The notes below the pieces were generated by a model. That model saw only the letters and a program-made list of their open reading frames with translations. It did not search any database and had not been told where the DNA came from. Shown here piece by piece: positions 45,001 to 51,209 of a stretch of DNA of 64,000 bases. Each line of letters begins with the position of its first letter. Position 1 is the first letter of the stretch. The stretch lies in the NCBI RefSeq assembly GCF_014193695.1, contig NZ_JACHZR010000006.1:62001-126000 (forward strand), in the 5' to 3' direction. This DNA comes from Rhizobium sp. BK316 (GTDB lineage Bacteria > Pseudomonadota > Alphaproteobacteria > Rhizobiales > Rhizobiaceae). The position numbers were made by a program, and so were the translations under genes.

Positions 45001-45564
45001 ATAAAGCCGGTCCCCGAAGATGCGCTTCAGCGTCAGCAGCCGTGTTTCCGCCGCGGCGGCATGACCGTCCTTGAGTGGCATGTCGACCGGGCCGGTCGCG
45101 GCACCCGTCAGGGCGATCAGCCCTTCCGTGCCGATCTCATCCAGCCAGGAGGAACGGATATGGATGGTCGAGTTGCCCTCGCCACCGAGATAGGCGCGGC
45201 TGACGAGATCGACCAGCCGTTCGTAGCCTGCATCGGTGGCGGACAGAAGCACGATGGAAGGCAGCTTGACCAGCGCCTGCTGGCCGCCCCGCTTCTCGGT
45301 TTCGAGACCGTCTTCCATATCGATCGACACCTGGCAGCCGATGATCGGCTGCAGCCCCTCATCCATCGCTTTCTGGGAGAACTCCAGTGCAACGAAGAGA
45401 TTGTTGGTATCGGTAATGGCAATCGCCGGCTGGCTGTCGCCCGACGCCTTGTAGAGGATCTTTTTGAGGGGCAGCGCGCCTTCGAGCAGTGAATAGGCAG
45501 AGTGAACCCTCAGATGGACGAAGCCCGGTTTTCCGCCGATCGCACCCTGTTCCGCATCCGCCAT
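42079..45564 (-). CDS. dnaE: DNA polymerase III alpha subunit
   Basis: The replicative polymerase subunit, 1161 residues, from ATG 45564 (MADAEQGAIGGKPGF) with GGAAGGG upstream. The PHP domain opens with FVHLRVHSAYSLLEGALPL. The palm shows GPGRGSGAGSLVAYAL and the catalytic PDFDIDFCQDRREEV. VNRRVLESLIYAGAFD lies in the HhH region. The OB domain follows at about 980-1060 (ANGRLAGTVISKQER). Length and PHP features make it DnaE1, not the SOS mutasome DnaE2. It is separated from the upstream 28-aa peptide gene by a terminator. Confidence 0.96.
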   Translation of the reverse strand: MADAEQGAIGGKPGFVHLRVHSAYSLLEGALPLKKILYKASGDSQPAIAITDTNNLFVALEFSQKAMDEGLQPIIGCQVSIDMEDGLETEKRGGQQALVKLPSIVLLSATDAGYERLVDLVSRAYLGGEGNSTIHIRSSWLDEIGTEGLIALTGAATGPVDMPLKDGHAAAAETRLLTLKRIFGDRLYVELQRHGTYDKRHEQKVIGLAYKHDLPLVATNEAFFPTRDDYDAHDALMAVAHNAIVSDDSRFRLSPDHYLKSRAEMEKLFADLPEALENTVEIARRCSFVLKTRKPILPRFTGATDDPEEAERAESLELRRQAEEGLDMRLATLGMSAGYEEKDYRERLEFELSVIERMKFPGYFLIVADFIKWAKQHDIPVGPGRGSGAGSLVAYALTITDVDPLRFSLLFERFLNPERVSMPDFDIDFCQDRREEVIRYVQQKYGREQVAQIITFGSLQARAALRDVGRVLEMPYGQVDKICKLVPNNPANPTPLSKAIEEEPKLQEEAAREPVVARLLDIAQKIEGLYRHASTHAAGIVIGDRPLSKLVPMYRDPRSDMPVTQFNMKWVEQAGLVKFDFLGLKTLTVLKVAVDFCKKRGIEVDLAKIPLDDKKTYEMLSRGETVGVFQVESAGMRKALIGMKPDCIEDIIALVALYRPGPMENIPTYNARKHGDEELESIHPTIDHLLKETQGVIVYQEQVMQIAQVLSGYSLGEADLLRRAMGKKIKAEMDQQRERFVDGAVKNGVSKPQADNIFELLAKFANYGFNKSHAAAYAIVSYQTAYMKAHYPVEFLAASMTLDMSNTEKVNDFRQDAKRLGIEVIAPSVQTSFRQFETGDNRIYYALAALKGVGESAVDHIVEMRGDKPFASIEDFCLRIDPRQVNRRVLESLIYAGAFDCFNLDRAQLSAGLDRVLGYAQRAQENKLSGQSDIFGGALSSGPEKIALPPFSPWLASERLLKEFQVLGFYLTAHPLDSYNNILQKMRVQTFADFSTAVKQGAANGRLAGTVISKQERKTRTGNKMGIIVFSDSSGQFEAVLFSEMLNQYRDILEPGKSFVITAIGEERPEGVSLRLQTIQSLEEKSLQMQKALRVYVRDSGPLRAVAAHLNAKGDGLVSFIVIKEEGKREVEVVLQDKYRITPEIAAALRAAPGVVDVELV

Positions 45565-45630
45565 GACATGCCCTTCCAACTGCCTCAATGAAGAATGCGC
45601 ATTGTCGGCATTGAAGGCGATTCTGTCCAG

Positions 45631-45675
45631 AAAAAGTCCCGCTGCGGGATCGCACGGCTGCCATGCGATCCCCTG
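45631..45675 (-). terminator. Terminator behind the SOS-controlled small peptide gene
   Basis: On the minus strand, GGGATCGCA and TGCGATCCC form a 9-bp stem (45672-45646). The overlapping alternative TCCCG-CAG-CGGGA (45649-45637) is followed at once by C and TTTTT. It starts 6 bp after the peptide stop and separates it from dnaE. Confidence 0.7.
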
Positions 45676-45680
45676 AATTC

Positions 45681-45767
45681 TTACATTGCCATGACGATCA
45701 GCGAGAAGCTGGCAATGAACATTGCGATGGAGGTGAATGCTGCGATATCACGGATCATGTCAGTCAT
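45681..45767 (-). CDS. 28-residue single-helix membrane peptide under SOS control
   Basis: ATG 45767 is preceded by AAAGGAGAGCC, a near-ideal ribosome binding site. The 28 residues begin MTDMIRD and then run as one uncharged hydrophobic stretch (residues 8-28, rich in Ile, Ala, Met, Phe and Ser), one transmembrane helix with an N-terminal acidic/basic cap. A promoter with a LexA box lies directly upstream and a terminator directly downstream, so the gene is a self-contained unit. No family is recognised. Similar in size and control to SidA (29 aa, Caulobacter, blocks division) and TisB (E. coli, depolarises the membrane), without claimed homology. Confidence 0.75.
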   Translation of the reverse strand: MTDMIRDIAAFTSIAMFIASFSLIVMAM

Positions 45768-45794
45768 TTGGCTCTCCTTTGCTCTTATGTTTTT

Positions 45795-45823
45795 ACTTTG
45801 TTCCATGTATGTTCTATTGTCAA
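45795..45823 (-). promoter_or_regulatory. SOS promoter of the 28-residue peptide gene
   Basis: On the minus strand TTGACA (45823-45818) is a perfect -35. Seventeen bp further CAAAGT (45800-45795) is an acceptable -10. Between and overlapping them lies GAAC-ATACATG-GAAC (45814-45800), which is GTTC-N7-GTTC on the plus strand, the exact alphaproteobacterial LexA box. Bound LexA would occlude RNA polymerase. Confidence 0.8.
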
Positions 45824-45876
45824 CAGGATTACCCCCCGTTTCCGCAGGACATGGTTAACATCGGAGCATCTGGGCG

Positions 45877-46338
45877 ATGGACACGCAGGAACTCAACGGC
45901 TTCATCGTCGAAGCCAAATCGCAGACCTATGTCGCCGGAGCGAAGGCGCAACCGTCCTACCGGATCGGCGCCCATGACATCGGCTACAAGCGCGGCATCT
46001 GGCGCTATCTCGACAGCTACTTCGGCGGCACGGATTTCGCAGGTCAGGAGGTGGTGTGGCTGGCAGAAAAGCCGGTCTGGGCGATGAACTACTTTGGGCG
46101 GATCATCGAGCCCGGGATCATCGACGGGACTGTCGCAGGCACCATCATCAGCGCGGCGCTGTCACAGCTCTACAAGCAGGGCCGCTTCCTCGGAGGCATG
46201 ATCTTCGATCATTCGCTGGGGCGTTATGTCGATACGAGCGAAGGCGACTGCACGCATTTCCGTGGTCACGAATTCATTCTCGTGGATGGTCAAAAGGCCT
46301 ATGAGCTCGATTATCGCGGCGGGCTGATTATCCCCTGA
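45877..46338 (+). CDS. DUF5680 domain protein
   Basis: A 153-residue soluble protein. SYRIGAHDIGYKRGIWRYLD (about residues 27-46), GGTDFAGQEVVWLAEKPVW and AMNYFGRIIEP are the family's conserved blocks. DUF5680 proteins occur singly in many bacteria and have no assigned function, though the fold is thought to be XRE-associated in some. It is divergent from the SOS peptide gene, whose LexA box lies 63 bp before this ATG. Convergent with lolD. Confidence 0.7.
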   Translation: MDTQELNGFIVEAKSQTYVAGAKAQPSYRIGAHDIGYKRGIWRYLDSYFGGTDFAGQEVVWLAEKPVWAMNYFGRIIEPGIIDGTVAGTIISAALSQLYKQGRFLGGMIFDHSLGRYVDTSEGDCTHFRGHEFILVDGQKAYELDYRGGLIIP

Positions 46339-46341
46339 TAA

Positions 46342-47025
46342 TCAGAAATCCACGACCTTGCCGTCTGATATCGTCACGCGCCGATCCATGCGCCGGGCAA
46401 GCTCGTGATTATGTGTGGCGATCAGCGCGGCAAGACCGGACTGGCGCACCAGGGCCTCCAGAGCGTCGAAGACATAGCTGGCGGTTTCAGGGTCGAGATT
46501 GCCGGTCGGCTCGTCGGCCAGAAGCAGGCTCGGTGCATTGGCAACGGCGCGAGCGATTGCCACACGCTGCTGCTCGCCGCCGGAAAGCTCGCCCGGGCGA
46601 TGCGTACCGCGGTGGCCGATGCGCATATAATCCAGAAGCATCTTTGCCCGCTCGCCCGCTTCCTTCCATGAGAGGCCGGCGATGAGCTGCGGCATCATGA
46701 TGTTCTCCTGCGCCGAGAATTCCGGCAGCAGGTGATGGAACTGATAAACAAAGCCGATCTCACCGCGGCGGATGGCCGTGCGCTTGTCATCGGAAAGGCC
46801 ATCACAGGGGCGACCGTTGACCGATACCTCGCCGCCGTCAGGATGCTCCAGCAGCCCTGCGATATGCAGCAGCGTCGACTTGCCTGTGCCTGACGGCGCC
46901 ACCAGCGCCACCATCTCACCGCTCGACAGGGTGAAATCCGCACCCTTAAGGATGGTCAACAGCGTTTCGCCCTGGCCATAGTGGCGCTCGACGCCCGAAA
47001 GCTTGAGAACGACGTTGCGTTTCAT
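46342..47025 (-). CDS. lolD: Lipoprotein-releasing ABC transporter ATPase
   Basis: The ATPase of the LolCDE machine that extracts lipoproteins from the inner membrane. The 227 residues contain Walker A as APSGTGKST (Ala at the usual first Gly), the LolD-type Q-loop region VYQFHHLLPEFSAQEN, the signature LSGGEQQRVAIARA, Walker B LLLADEPTG and the H-loop ATHNHELA. It lies downstream of lolC with a 51-bp gap, last in proS-lolC-lolD. Confidence 0.93.
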   Translation of the reverse strand: MKRNVVLKLSGVERHYGQGETLLTILKGADFTLSSGEMVALVAPSGTGKSTLLHIAGLLEHPDGGEVSVNGRPCDGLSDDKRTAIRRGEIGFVYQFHHLLPEFSAQENIMMPQLIAGLSWKEAGERAKMLLDYMRIGHRGTHRPGELSGGEQQRVAIARAVANAPSLLLADEPTGNLDPETASYVFDALEALVRQSGLAALIATHNHELARRMDRRVTISDGKVVDF

Positions 47026-47076
47026 GAATGCGGCATTCCTTGGATTGGGCCTTGGATTTGACCTTGGATCACGGCC

Positions 47077-48381
47077 TTATTCGTAGCGAAGGGCCTGAAC
47101 GGGATCGAGGCGGGAGGCGCGCCAGGCGGGGAAGATCGTCGCGATGAAGGAGAGCGTCAATGCCATGATGACGACCGAAACCGTTTCGCTCACATCCATT
47201 TCCGCCGGAAGCTGACTCAGGAAGTAGAGCTGCGGATCGAAAAGCACCGTGCCAGAGACCCATGAGAAGAACTGGCGGATGGACTCGATGTTGATGCAGA
47301 CGAACACGCCGAGCAAGACGCCGGCGATCGTGCCGACAATGCCGATCGCCGCGCCTGTCATAAAGAAGATACGCATGATGGCGCCGGCGCTTGCACCCAT
47401 GGTGCGCAGGATCGCGATATCGCTGCCCTTGTCCTTCACCAGCATGATGAGGCCGGAGATGATGTTGAGCGCGGCGACGAGCACGATCAGCGTCAGGATC
47501 ATGAACATCACGTTGCGCTCGACCTGCAGGGCGGAGAAGAAGGTCTGGTTGCGCTGGCGCCAATCGGTGATTAAGATCTGCCGGCCGGCCGCCTCCTCGA
47601 CCTTGGGTCTCAGATTATCGATGTCGTCAGGGTTGTTGACGAAGAGTTCGATCGACTGCACCAGCCCGTCGGCATTGAAATAGAGCTGCGATTCCTCGAG
47701 CGGCATGTAGATGATCGAGGCATCGTATTCCGACATGCCAATCTCGAAGAGGCCGGAAATCTTGTAGGATTTGATGCGCGGATTGACGCCCATCGGCGTC
47801 ACGTCGCCTTCCGGTGATGTCAGTGTAATCAGGTCGCCCGCCCGCAGTCCCAGCTGATCGGCCATGCGGCTTCCGACCAGAACGCCGTCGCCCGCGGCAA
47901 AACCCACCATATCACCGGACTTGATGTTGTCGGAAACCGTCTTGAGCTTGGTCAGGTCTTCGGCCCGCGTGCCACGCACCAGCGCGCCAGTGCTGCCGCC
48001 CGTCTGCGAAGAGGCCAGCACCTGGCCTTCCACTAACGGCAGCGCCATCTTGATGCCGGGTACGGCTTCGAATTTCTTCACGAGATCGGCATAATCGGTG
48101 AACGGACCATCGACCGGCTGGATGATCATGTGGCCGTTGATGCCGAGAATGCGGGAGACGAGCTCCGTGCGGAACCCGTTCATCACGGCCATGACGATGA
48201 TCAGCGTCGCAACGCCCAGCATGATGCCGACGAAAGAGAAGCCGGCGATCACCGAGATGAAGGCCTCCTTGCGGCGGGCGCGCAGATAGCGCCACGCCAC
48301 CAGGCGTTCGAAGGTAGAAAATGGCTTGCCAGCCGGACCCAAGCCGGATTTTGAACTCCGGTCCACTGCTGCCTCTGCCAT
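47077..48381 (-). CDS. lolC: Lipoprotein-releasing system permease LolC/LolE
   Basis: A 434-residue MacB/FtsX-type permease. One transmembrane helix near residues 36-65 (FISVIAGFSFVGIMLGVATL) is followed by a large periplasmic domain (about 70-290) and three further helices at the C-terminus (MFMILTLIVLVAALNIISGL and two more). A single permease gene is present, so it probably forms a LolF-like homodimer with LolD, as is usual outside gammaproteobacteria; the lolC/lolE name is therefore nominal. It starts 15 bp after the proS stop. Confidence 0.9.
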   Translation of the reverse strand: MAEAAVDRSSKSGLGPAGKPFSTFERLVAWRYLRARRKEAFISVIAGFSFVGIMLGVATLIIVMAVMNGFRTELVSRILGINGHMIIQPVDGPFTDYADLVKKFEAVPGIKMALPLVEGQVLASSQTGGSTGALVRGTRAEDLTKLKTVSDNIKSGDMVGFAAGDGVLVGSRMADQLGLRAGDLITLTSPEGDVTPMGVNPRIKSYKISGLFEIGMSEYDASIIYMPLEESQLYFNADGLVQSIELFVNNPDDIDNLRPKVEEAAGRQILITDWRQRNQTFFSALQVERNVMFMILTLIVLVAALNIISGLIMLVKDKGSDIAILRTMGASAGAIMRIFFMTGAAIGIVGTIAGVLLGVFVCINIESIRQFFSWVSGTVLFDPQLYFLSQLPAEMDVSETVSVVIMALTLSFIATIFPAWRASRLDPVQALRYE

Positions 48382-48396
48382 TTCGCCTCCGTCTTT

Positions 48397-49719
48397 TTAA
48401 GCCACGAACCTGTTGATCGCCGCCTCGATGGTCATCGTCTCGCGGGCGCCGGTCTTGCGGTCCTTCACTTCCACTTCGCCGTTCGCGACCGCGCGCGGAC
48501 CGGCAATAATCTGATACGGCACGCCGATCAGGTCGGCGGTCGCAAACTTTGTACCGGCGCGATCGTCCGTGTCGTCATAGAGGACGTCCTTGCCCGCCTT
48601 GGTCAGCGCCGCGTAAATCAGCTCGCAGGTACCGTCGCAGGCTTCGTCGCCGGCCTTCATGTTGATAACAACGACATCGAAGGGTGCGACCGACTCCGGC
48701 CAGATGATTCCGTTCTCATCATGCGATGCTTCGATGATGGCGGGAACAAGGCGCGTCGGGCCGATACCGTAAGACCCCATGTGAACGAAGTGTTCCTTGC
48801 CATCGGGACCTTGCACTTTCGCGCCCATCGGCTCGGAATACTTCGTACCGAAGTAGAAAATATGGCCGACTTCTATGCCGCGCGCAGAAAGACGCTCGCC
48901 TTCGGGAATGGCGTTGAAGGCCGACTCGTCATGCATTTCCGAGGTCGCGGCATAGAGCGACGTCCACTTGTCGAAAATCCCCTTCAGACCGTCGACGCTG
49001 TCGAAATCCGTGTTTTCCGCGGGGATATCGAAGTTGACGAAATCCTTGTGGCAGAAAACCTCGGACTCGCCGGTATCGGCAAGGATGATGAATTCATGGC
49101 TGAGATTGCCACCAATCGGGCCGGTATCGGCGCGCATCGGAATGGCGCGCAGGCCGAGACGATCGAAGGTGCGCAGGTAGGCGGTGAACATCTTGTTGTA
49201 GGAATGTTCCGCACCTTCGCGCGTCAGATCGAAGGAATAGGCGTCCTTCATCATGAATTCGCGCGAGCGCATGGTGCCGAAGCGCGGACGGATCTCGTCA
49301 CGGAATTTCAGCTGAATGTGATAGAGATTGAGCGGCAGGTCCTTGTAGGACTTGACCGAAGAACGGAAGATATCCGTGATCATTTCTTCGTTGGTCGGGC
49401 CGTAGAGCATCGGACGGTCCTGGCGGTCCTTGATGCGCAGCATCTCCTTGCCGTAGGCGTCATAGCGGCCGCTCTCCTGCCAGAGCTCGGCCGACTGCAA
49501 CGTCGGCATCGAAAGCTCGATGGCGCCCGCGCGGTTCTGCTCTTCGCGGATGATATTGTTGACCTTGTCCAGCACCTTCTTGCCCAGCGGCAGCCAGGAA
49601 TAGATGCCCTGCGACTGCTGGCGGATCATGCCGGCACGCAGCATCAGCCGATGGGAGACGATTTCCGCCTCCTTGGGATTTTCCTTGAGGATGGGTATGA
49701 AGAAGCGGGACAGACGCAT
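48397..49719 (-). CDS. proS: Prolyl-tRNA synthetase, short (editing-domain-lacking) type
   Basis: This enzyme charges tRNA-Pro. The 440 residues include the class II core MRLSRFFIPILKENPKEAEI ... RAGMIRQQSQGIYSWLPLG (motif 1), FRDEIRPRFGTMRSREFMMK (motif 2) and GIGPTRLVPAIIE (motif 3), with the anticodon-binding domain at about 340-440. The 180-residue INS editing domain of E. coli ProRS is missing, as is normal for alphaproteobacteria. First gene of proS-lolC-lolD. Confidence 0.95.
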   Translation of the reverse strand: MRLSRFFIPILKENPKEAEIVSHRLMLRAGMIRQQSQGIYSWLPLGKKVLDKVNNIIREEQNRAGAIELSMPTLQSAELWQESGRYDAYGKEMLRIKDRQDRPMLYGPTNEEMITDIFRSSVKSYKDLPLNLYHIQLKFRDEIRPRFGTMRSREFMMKDAYSFDLTREGAEHSYNKMFTAYLRTFDRLGLRAIPMRADTGPIGGNLSHEFIILADTGESEVFCHKDFVNFDIPAENTDFDSVDGLKGIFDKWTSLYAATSEMHDESAFNAIPEGERLSARGIEVGHIFYFGTKYSEPMGAKVQGPDGKEHFVHMGSYGIGPTRLVPAIIEASHDENGIIWPESVAPFDVVVINMKAGDEACDGTCELIYAALTKAGKDVLYDDTDDRAGTKFATADLIGVPYQIIAGPRAVANGEVEVKDRKTGARETMTIEAAINRFVA

Positions 49720-49895
49720 GGCGGATTCCGGTACAGTTGAGACGCCGCTTACCCAAGCGGAATCGACGGTCTTTGATAAAGATGGGAGCGTTCATAGCCG
49801 CTTCGCGACAGGAAAGAAACCCGCGACCGACGCGAGCAGCCTCCCGCAGACGCATGTTAGCGCCCATAAATTCAGCAGGCGCGAAAAAGCGCGCA

Positions 49896-49926
49896 TTTAT
49901 AAGGACTTGAAGGTAAATCTTGTCAA
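49896..49926 (-). promoter_or_regulatory. Likely proS promoter
   Basis: On the minus strand TTGACA (49926-49921) is followed after 18 bp by TTATAA (49902-49897). The start site would be near 49890, giving a proS leader of about 170 nt. Confidence 0.5.
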
Positions 49927-50002
49927 CAGAAAAATTTTGCGTGAGTGTAGCAAAAATGCAAAAAAAGCTGATGACAAAGCACAATCTTTGGGCTAGTTTT
50001 AG

Positions 50003-50150
50003 CTCACAAAACAGGCAAGAAGGTTAAATTCTTGCCGAATTCGCGGTCAAGTCTTGGGAGGATCAGATCTTAGGCGCGCTTGTCGCTGCCCCGGTAACGG
50101 TTAAGGATCACGCGATACTTAAAACAAGGCTTTTAGCCTTGTTTTTTTTT
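50003..50150 (+). ncRNA. Small RNA, probably alpha-r9 family (Smr9C-like)
   Basis: A plus-strand transcript of about 148 nt is outlined by a -35-like ATGACA (49971), a CTAGTT -10-like box (49993) and a perfect intrinsic terminator (AAAACAAGGC / GCCTTGTTTT plus nine T at 50121-50150). Inside, GGCAAGAA pairs with TTCTTGCC (about 50014-50036). From memory, the Sinorhizobium sRNA Smr9C is about this long and lies next to proS. The assignment rests on place and size, not on an alignment. Confidence 0.55.
50121..50150. terminator. Intrinsic terminator between sRNA and DUF1467 gene
   Basis: 10-bp stem AAAACAAGGC / GCCTTGTTTT, 5-nt loop TTTTA, followed by T9 on the plus strand. Its A-flank lets it also stop the minus-strand DUF1467/mce transcript. 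Confidence 0.88.
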
Positions 50151-50308
50151 GCTTTTTCGGCTCCCAGCTGTCCCGAAAATCAAGCCATCTTACGTTAGGT
50201 GAGCCCGCTTTCCGTTACGCAAGCTCTTTGCCTCACTTGCGTGACGTGCATATGACAGTTTTTCGCGGTTGCGTTTACATTTGCTCAAAGTTTGAGCAAA
50301 AGACATCC

Positions 50309-50584
50309 CTAATAGAAGCTAGGCCCTATTTGTGGAAGTGCGTCGAAGCCGAAGCCGAAATAAGTCGAGCAGACGTACCAGATGCCGTAAATGGCGCCGG
50401 AGACGAGCGTCGTCAGAGAGAAGACGAAAAGCGGACGAAAGCGCGTCGGCGCGCTCGGAACCGTGCCAAGCACGATGTCATTGTCCTCCGCCTGCGTGCG
50501 CAGGCCGATCGGCAGGACAGCAAAAAGCGTGATCCACCAAATGATGAAGTAGACTGCGAATCCCTGGAGGAAGGCCTGAAACAT
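50309..50584 (-). CDS. DUF1467 family membrane protein
   Basis: ATG 50584 (MFQAFLQGFAVYFIIWWITL) gives 91 residues; the longer frame upstream runs through a palindromic repeat and is not coding. Two transmembrane helices lie at about residues 5-25 and 55-75, and the loop contains LPIGLRTQAEDNDIVLGTVPSAP, the hallmark of DUF1467 (COG5454). Function unknown. The gene regularly sits behind mce/rnj in alphaproteobacteria. Confidence 0.88.
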   Translation of the reverse strand: MFQAFLQGFAVYFIIWWITLFAVLPIGLRTQAEDNDIVLGTVPSAPTRFRPLFVFSLTTLVSGAIYGIWYVCSTYFGFGFDALPQIGPSFY

Positions 50585-50612
50585 GTTGGTTCCCGTCGAT
50601 ATGCGCCTTACA

Positions 50613-50715
50613 GCATCGGGCTTTCCGAAAATCGGAATCGATTTTCGGAAAGCCCGATGCGTCGATTCAAAGAGGTAGAGCGTCCTTAGTGCGTCCGAAT
50701 GGACGCACGGCGCTC
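50613..50715. repeat. Pair of palindromic intergenic repeats with GAAT loops
   Basis: A perfect 22-bp inverted repeat (arms 50613-50634 and 50639-50660, loop GAAT) is followed by a second hairpin GTGCGTCC-GAAT-GGACGCAC (50689-50708) flanked by GAGCG...CGCTC. The first, with TTTCCGAAAATCG as its core, is a common dispersed palindrome in Rhizobium. The second resembles the first half of the element at 19326. Confidence 0.75.
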
Positions 50716-50801
50716 CAGCGCTTCGTTTTGCGTGCTTATAAGCGGGAATGCTGGCCAATTCAAAGGCTGTAGATAATTTAGGTCACTCTGCCGCAGCGCG
50801 A

Positions 50802-51206
50802 TCAGACCTGCTCCAGCTCAATGAGCGTCCCGAAGAAATCCTTCGGATGAAGGAAAAGCACTGGCTTGCCATGAGCACCGATCTTTGGCTCGCCGTTGCC
50901 AAGCACTCTCGCTCCTGACGCCGTAAGCCGGTCTCGGGCGGCGAGGATATCCTCGACCTCGTAGCAGATGTGGTGCATGCCGCCGGCAGGGTTCTTCTCG
51001 AGGAAGGCTGCAATCGGCGAGGCGTTACCGAGCGGCTCCAGTAACTCCACCTTGGTATTCGGCAGTTCCACGAAGACGACCGTGACACCATGCTCCGGCA
51101 GCGCCTGAGGCTCTGAGACCACGGCGCCCAGCGTGTCACGATAGCTTGCGGTCGCAGCAGCAAGATCGGGCACGGCGATGGCGATATGGTTCACCCGGCC
51201 GAGCAT
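50802..51206 (-). CDS. mce: Methylmalonyl-CoA epimerase
   Basis: This enzyme interconverts (R)- and (S)-methylmalonyl-CoA in propionate breakdown. The 134-residue vicinal-oxygen-chelate fold starts MLGRVNHIAIAVPDLAAATA, with metal ligands in NHIAI (His 7), HHICYEV (His) and the C-terminal FFGTLIELEQ (Glu). It starts 3 nt after the rnj stop. The mutase partner is not in the window. Confidence 0.92.
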   Translation of the reverse strand: MLGRVNHIAIAVPDLAAATASYRDTLGAVVSEPQALPEHGVTVVFVELPNTKVELLEPLGNASPIAAFLEKNPAGGMHHICYEVEDILAARDRLTASGARVLGNGEPKIGAHGKPVLFLHPKDFFGTLIELEQV

Positions 51207-51209
51207 CGT

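Noticed and set aside
45595..45858. An 87-codon plus-strand frame across the SOS peptide region
   Set aside because: It runs through the terminator and promoter of the minus-strand unit and lacks its own ribosome binding site.
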